Source: Chloroflexota bacterium (GTDB lineage: Bacteria; Chloroflexota; Dehalococcoidia; Lucifugimonadales; JADFKI01). Taken from it: a stretch of DNA of 8,006 nucleotides. A program made the position numbers and the translations under genes. Location: the NCBI GenBank assembly GCA_009838595.1, contig VXRI01000231.1, positions 1-8,006 of the forward strand, written 5' to 3'. Shown in pieces: positions 4,938-8,006 of the stretch (positions are counted from its first letter, which is position 1; every line of letters begins with the position of its first letter). The notes below the pieces were generated by a model. It made no database searches. It was not told where the DNA came from and was given only the letters and a program-made list of their open reading frames with translations.

Positions 4938-6547
4938 CCCGCAGAACACCGGCACGCAGAACAAATACGCACAACACAGTGGCGAGCCGCTCCGCCGAGA
5001 ACGCGCGAGATTCACGCAATACGCCCACGAGCAAACGAGACACTCGTAGAACGCGAACACCACACTCAAAAGCGAGCGTACGTCGGAGCAACTCGAAAAG
5101 TGGTAATGCACGCGGTCGTAATACGGGTGGCAGAAACTCGGACAGCAATAATGTGCGTAGCAGCAGTGCGAGCGACAACAATGTACGCGGCGACAGTTTA
5201 CATCGTAGCAATGCGAATAGCAGAAGTCCGCGTAGCAGGAATTCGGACAATCAGCTTGAGCGTGGTAAGAATGCTCGCCGGTCGAAAGTGCAAGTAGGCA
5301 ATCCACACAACAGAAACGCGAGCGGCAGAAATGCGGTAAGCAGAAATACCCGCAACAGAAACACTGCCGGTAATGCGCGTGGTAGAAATGCAGGCGATGC
5401 GAATATACATGGCAGGTACGCCGGCAGCAGAACCGCGCGCAGTGACAAGCCGGACATCAATACCGCGCAGGTTTATGAAGTGGAGACTGTGGTTGGGTTG
5501 GAGGAGTACGCCCGCCGTGAGATACGCAGGTTGTTCGGCAAGGCGGCGGGCAAGACGGTGGAGATTGAAGGCGGCGCTGATGGGCGCTTTGTCTTGCGCT
5601 TTGATGGCAGCATCCGCAGATTCGACGAACTCCGGACGATAACCGCCATCCACAGAATCGAAACATTCGACGTGCCGCGTCCGCGCGCGCTGCTTGGGCA
5701 CCAGCATTTGACTCGCCTGCTCAGCGCAATTCGCAGCGTACTAGACGCTCGACCTGACCACGCGTTTCGCACCTTCCGCATTGCGGCGGCAGGTGCGGGC
5801 AGCGGCGTCTATGCTCGGCTGAGAGAGGAAATCTCCGCTGCCACCGCGCTCGAACCGACCGATGACGCTGCGAATCTGCAAATCGCCGTGCGCCGCGCGA
5901 CCGAAGACGAAGGCGGCTGGCAGGTGCTCATACGCACAACTCCGCTGCCGCTGTCCGCGCGCAGGTGGCGTGTCTGCGACATGCCGGGCGCGCTCAACGC
6001 GACCGTCGCGAGCGTGATGGTGAATCTCACCAAGCCGCGCCAATCTGAGCGTGTGCTGAACCTATGCTGCGGCAGCGGCACGCTGATGATAGAGCGGCTC
6101 GGCATGGGACGCGCCGCGAGTGTTGCCGGCGTGGACGTCAGCGAGTCCGCGTTGCGATGCGCCGACTCCAATCTGCGCGCCGCCGGACATCGTACATCGG
6201 TGTCGCTGCTTCAAGCCGACTGCGCCGACATCCCCCTATCGGACGCCAGTGTGGATACGATAACCGCAGACTTGCCGTTCGGCATGGTGCAGGAAGGCTT
6301 GCCCAAAGGCGCCGAAATCGCATCTCTATATCGCGCCGCGCTCGCCGAAGCCGCCAGAGTCGCCGTACCGGACGCTGTGTTCGTCGCCATCACCACGCGC
6401 CGTCGCGCAATGAGCGACGCCATTGCAGACTTCCCGCAATGGAATCTCATCAAGGAAATCCCTATCGTCATCCCGTACCGGCGCGGCTATATTCGCCCGC
6501 ACATCTACCTGCTGCACCGCGCCACAAATGCGGGTGGTCGGCTATAA
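4934..6547 (+). CDS. THUMP-like/UPF0020 family RNA methyltransferase with long Arg/Asn-rich N-terminal tail
   Basis: Likely an S-adenosylmethionine-dependent RNA base methyltransferase, related to the RlmL/Trm14/THUMPD group that makes N2-methylguanosine in rRNA or tRNA. It is 537 residues. Residues 1 to about 175 are low-complexity and strongly basic (Arg, Asn, Ser, Thr, Gly). A THUMP-like RNA-binding region starts at VYEVETVVGLEEYARREI (about 180-335). The Rossmann methyltransferase domain follows: motif I VLNLCCGSGT (374-383), GVDVS with acidic Asp401 for SAM ribose, QADCADIPL (427-435), and catalytic motif IV DLPFG (446-450, the DPPY-type box). The end RGYIRPHIYLLHR is typical. The ATG overlaps the kinase stop (ATGA), giving likely translational coupling and supporting this far-upstream start. 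Without the tail, the size is normal for the family. Target RNA and position are not determinable. Confidence 0.85.
   Translation: MTRRTPARRTNTHNTVASRSAENARDSRNTPTSKRDTRRTRTPHSKASVRRSNSKSGNARGRNTGGRNSDSNNVRSSSASDNNVRGDSLHRSNANSRSPRSRNSDNQLERGKNARRSKVQVGNPHNRNASGRNAVSRNTRNRNTAGNARGRNAGDANIHGRYAGSRTARSDKPDINTAQVYEVETVVGLEEYARREIRRLFGKAAGKTVEIEGGADGRFVLRFDGSIRRFDELRTITAIHRIETFDVPRPRALLGHQHLTRLLSAIRSVLDARPDHAFRTFRIAAAGAGSGVYARLREEISAATALEPTDDAANLQIAVRRATEDEGGWQVLIRTTPLPLSARRWRVCDMPGALNATVASVMVNLTKPRQSERVLNLCCGSGTLMIERLGMGRAASVAGVDVSESALRCADSNLRAAGHRTSVSLLQADCADIPLSDASVDTITADLPFGMVQEGLPKGAEIASLYRAALAEAARVAVPDAVFVAITTRRRAMSDAIADFPQWNLIKEIPIVIPYRRGYIRPHIYLLHRATNAGGRL
5090..5440 (+). repeat. Degenerate 15-bp (five-codon) repeats inside the methyltransferase tail
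   Basis: Across about residues 126-165 the protein cycles with period five around RN: NASGRN, AVSRN, TRNRN, then AGNARGRN. The heptapeptide GNARGRN occurs twice (residues 57-63 and 146-152), with related but not identical codons (GGTAATGC.CG.GGT.G.AAT). DNA copies differ mostly at silent sites, so the repeat is old enough to have diverged while the frame and amino-acid bias were kept. Confidence 0.6.
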
Positions 6548-6548
6548 T
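6543..6548 (+). promoter_or_regulatory. TATAAT -10-like box before aroA
   Basis: A perfect TATAAT overlaps the TAA stop of the methyltransferase gene (6545-6547), about 95 bp before aroA. No good -35 hexamer lies 16-18 bp upstream and there is no extended -10 TG. It could give aroA its own transcript, or be chance. Confidence 0.25.
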
Positions 6549-6630
6549 TTCTGCAAGTGACATTGATGTACAGAATGGATGGTATGGAGGCAATTCTTGG
6601 ATTACCTTCATCGGCATTCCCGGAATAACC

Positions 6631-6636
6631 GGAGGG
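6631..6636 (+). promoter_or_regulatory. Strong ribosome binding site of aroA
   Basis: GGAGGG ends 7 nt before the ATG at 6644, which fixes the start. Just upstream, CCGG-AATAA-CCGG (about 6620-6632) could form a weak stem that partly covers it. Confidence 0.8.
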
Positions 6637-6643
6637 CGACAAT

Positions 6644-7921
6644 ATGAAGCAACTCACACTACAACCCATTCGCGGCGTGCGGGGCGAGATACGGCTGCCC
6701 GGCTCCAAGAGCATGTCCAACCGCGTGCTGCTGCTCGCGGCGCTGGCACAGGGTACGACGCAGATTCGCAACTTGCTGGAATGCGACGACACCACGCACA
6801 TGTTGAATGCGCTCGCTGCGTTGGGTGTGCAAGTTCGCCACTCGGACGACGGCGCGTACTGCGAGGTTACCGGGCTTGGCGGCGCGTTCCCTGAAGGCGG
6901 AGCAACGCTGTTTCTCGGCAACTCCGGTACGACGATGCGCTCGTTGTGCGCCGCGATTTGCGCGGGTAATGGTCGATACACTCTCACGGGCGAGCCGCGC
7001 ATGCTGGAGCGTCCGATTGGCGATCTTGTGGATGCGCTGCGGCAGGTTGGCGCGCGGATTGCGTACACCGGCGCGGACGGCTACCCACCCCTAGCCATCG
7101 ACGCGCGCGGGCTGGAAGGCGGCACAGTTCGCATTCGCGGCAACATATCCAGCCAGTATCTTACCGGCATGCTGATGGCTGCGCCGATGGCTCTCGCGTC
7201 GCTGACCATCGAAGTCGAGGGCGATTTGGTATCCAAGCCATATATCGAAATGACACTCGACGTGATGCGGCGATTCGGCATCGAAGTCGAACGTAGCGGC
7301 TATGAATGGTTCCGCTTGCCCGGCAACCAGTGCTACACATCGCCCGGCAGCATACTTGTGGAAGGCGATGCGTCGTCGGCGTCATACTTCTTGTCCGCCG
7401 GCGCGATTGGCGGCGGTCCGGTGCGCGTCAACGGCGTGGGCGACGACAGCATTCAGGGCGACATCGCGCATGCGGAGGTACTGCAGCAGATGGGCGCGAA
7501 TGTGTCCAGCGGGCCAGACTGGATCGAGATTTCGCGCGGTTCGTTGACAGGCATCGACGCCGACCTGAACCACATTCCGGACGCCGCGATGACTGTTGCG
7601 GTTACGGCGCTGTTTGCCGAGGGCAAGACGACGATTCGCAATGTGCACAACTGGCGCGTCAAGGAGACCGACCGGCTCGCGGCGATGGCGACTGAGCTGC
7701 GCAAAGTTGGCGCGGGCGTCGTGGAAGGCGAGGACTACATCGAGATTACGCCGCCAACGAACATCCGCCCCGCCGTCATCGACACCTACAACGATCACCG
7801 CATCGCTATGTGCTTCTCACTCGCCGCGCTAGGCAAATCCAGCATCACCATCAACGACCCAGACACCGTATCCAAAACCTTCCCCGACTACTTCGACCGG
7901 CTGCGGGAGATATGTGAGTAG
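6644..7921 (+). CDS. aroA: 3-phosphoshikimate 1-carboxyvinyltransferase (EPSP synthase)
   Basis: Joins shikimate-3-phosphate and phosphoenolpyruvate to give EPSP, the sixth shikimate-pathway step leading to chorismate and aromatic amino acids; cytoplasmic. It has 425 residues, against 427 in E. coli, and is complete. Conserved residues fall almost at E. coli numbers: Lys22 ([10 protein letters not shown]), Arg123 (E. coli 124), SSQYL (169-173), Asp313 (HIPDAAMT), Lys340/Glu341/Arg344 (WRVKETDR), Arg386 (NDHR) and Lys411 (SKTFPDYF). The PEP-site loop reads [11 protein letters not shown] (91-101), where E. coli has LGNAGTAMRPL, so Ser100 replaces Pro101. The whole protein looks like class I, E. 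coli-type AroA. It has its own strong ribosome binding site 96 bp after the methyltransferase gene, so it may be cotranscribed or separately started. Confidence 0.96.
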   Translation: MKQLTLQPIRGVRGEIRLPGSKSMSNRVLLLAALAQGTTQIRNLLECDDTTHMLNALAALGVQVRHSDDGAYCEVTGLGGAFPEGGATLFLGNSGTTMRSLCAAICAGNGRYTLTGEPRMLERPIGDLVDALRQVGARIAYTGADGYPPLAIDARGLEGGTVRIRGNISSQYLTGMLMAAPMALASLTIEVEGDLVSKPYIEMTLDVMRRFGIEVERSGYEWFRLPGNQCYTSPGSILVEGDASSASYFLSAGAIGGGPVRVNGVGDDSIQGDIAHAEVLQQMGANVSSGPDWIEISRGSLTGIDADLNHIPDAAMTVAVTALFAEGKTTIRNVHNWRVKETDRLAAMATELRKVGAGVVEGEDYIEITPPTNIRPAVIDTYNDHRIAMCFSLAALGKSSITINDPDTVSKTFPDYFDRLREICE

Positions 7922-8006
7922 AATAGGGTAGTGTGTCGGCGCTCTATTCCCATCCCGCCCAAACCTAACCATACCGTAGAAAATGTGGACTAGGTGTTCG
8001 GTTCCT
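7922..8006. other. 85-bp tail with nothing recognisable
   Basis: After the aroA stop there is no hairpin with a T-run, no start of a recognisable gene and no repeat matching those elsewhere in the window. Confidence 0.5.

Noticed and set aside
4867..5707. Minus-strand frames giving Leu-rich or Cys/Tyr/His-rich proteins opposite the methyltransferase tail
   Set aside because: The odd composition simply mirrors the Arg/Asn-rich coding repeats; the ATGA overlap and downstream family homology support the plus frame.
6566..6628. A 20-codon leader frame before aroA (MYRMDGMEAILG...), ending just before its ribosome binding site
   Set aside because: It has no ribosome binding site, no run of aromatic residues as expected for attenuation, and no terminator-type hairpin; length is within chance.
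1..8006. CRISPR arrays, tRNA genes, attachment sites, defence or toxin-antitoxin modules
   Set aside because: Looked for and not seen: no regularly spaced identical repeats, no tRNA-like cloverleaf with TTC-arm signature, and no matching protein motifs.

Overview
The window carries one partial gene on the minus strand (prfB) followed by four complete genes on the plus strand. These are an amidohydrolase of the D-aminoacylase family, a four-carbon acid sugar kinase (DUF1537), a THUMP/UPF0020-type RNA methyltransferase, and aroA (EPSP synthase). No mobile-element protein, CRISPR array, tRNA or rRNA is visible. The DNA is GC-rich in genes, with AT-rich promoter patches. The intergenic gaps are full of short hairpin-forming interspersed repeats. 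This, the prfB sequence type and the D-aminoacylase gene suggest an uncultivated bacterium assembled from a metagenome. My best guess is Chloroflexota (Dehalococcoidia/SAR202-like), held at only about 50% because it rests on remembered family resemblance.

Layout. Bases 1-55 are an exact copy of 2207-2261, inside the amidohydrolase gene, fused to prfB in the middle of a conserved motif; this looks like an assembly junction rather than biology. Bases 55-691 (minus) are the first 212 codons of prfB, including the classic +1 programmed frameshift at CTT TGA C. Upstream of it lies a plausible sigma70 promoter whose -35 box sits inside a perfect 18-bp palindrome. From about 832 to 1320 there is no gene, only a cluster of degenerate hairpin repeats. 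The amidohydrolase follows (1496-3058), then a second repeat-filled gap (3059-3377).

The sugar-acid kinase (3378-4937) overlaps the RNA methyltransferase (4934-6547) by an ATGA, so the two are probably translationally coupled. The methyltransferase has an unusual N-terminal tail of about 175 residues, rich in Arg, Asn and Ser, with a five-residue periodicity. aroA (6644-7921) follows 96 bp later with a strong ribosome binding site and resembles the enterobacterial enzyme closely. It has Ser where E. coli AroA has Pro101. The last 85 bases hold nothing recognisable.

The genes do not form one pathway. prfB (translation termination) and aroA (shikimate pathway) are housekeeping. The amidohydrolase and kinase look like scavenging enzymes for D-amino-acid derivatives and C4 sugar acids. 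The methyltransferase modifies RNA. I see no convincing new multi-gene system. The points most worth a second look are the methyltransferase tail, the prfB control region, the probable chimeric left edge and the metal-ligand change in the amidohydrolase.
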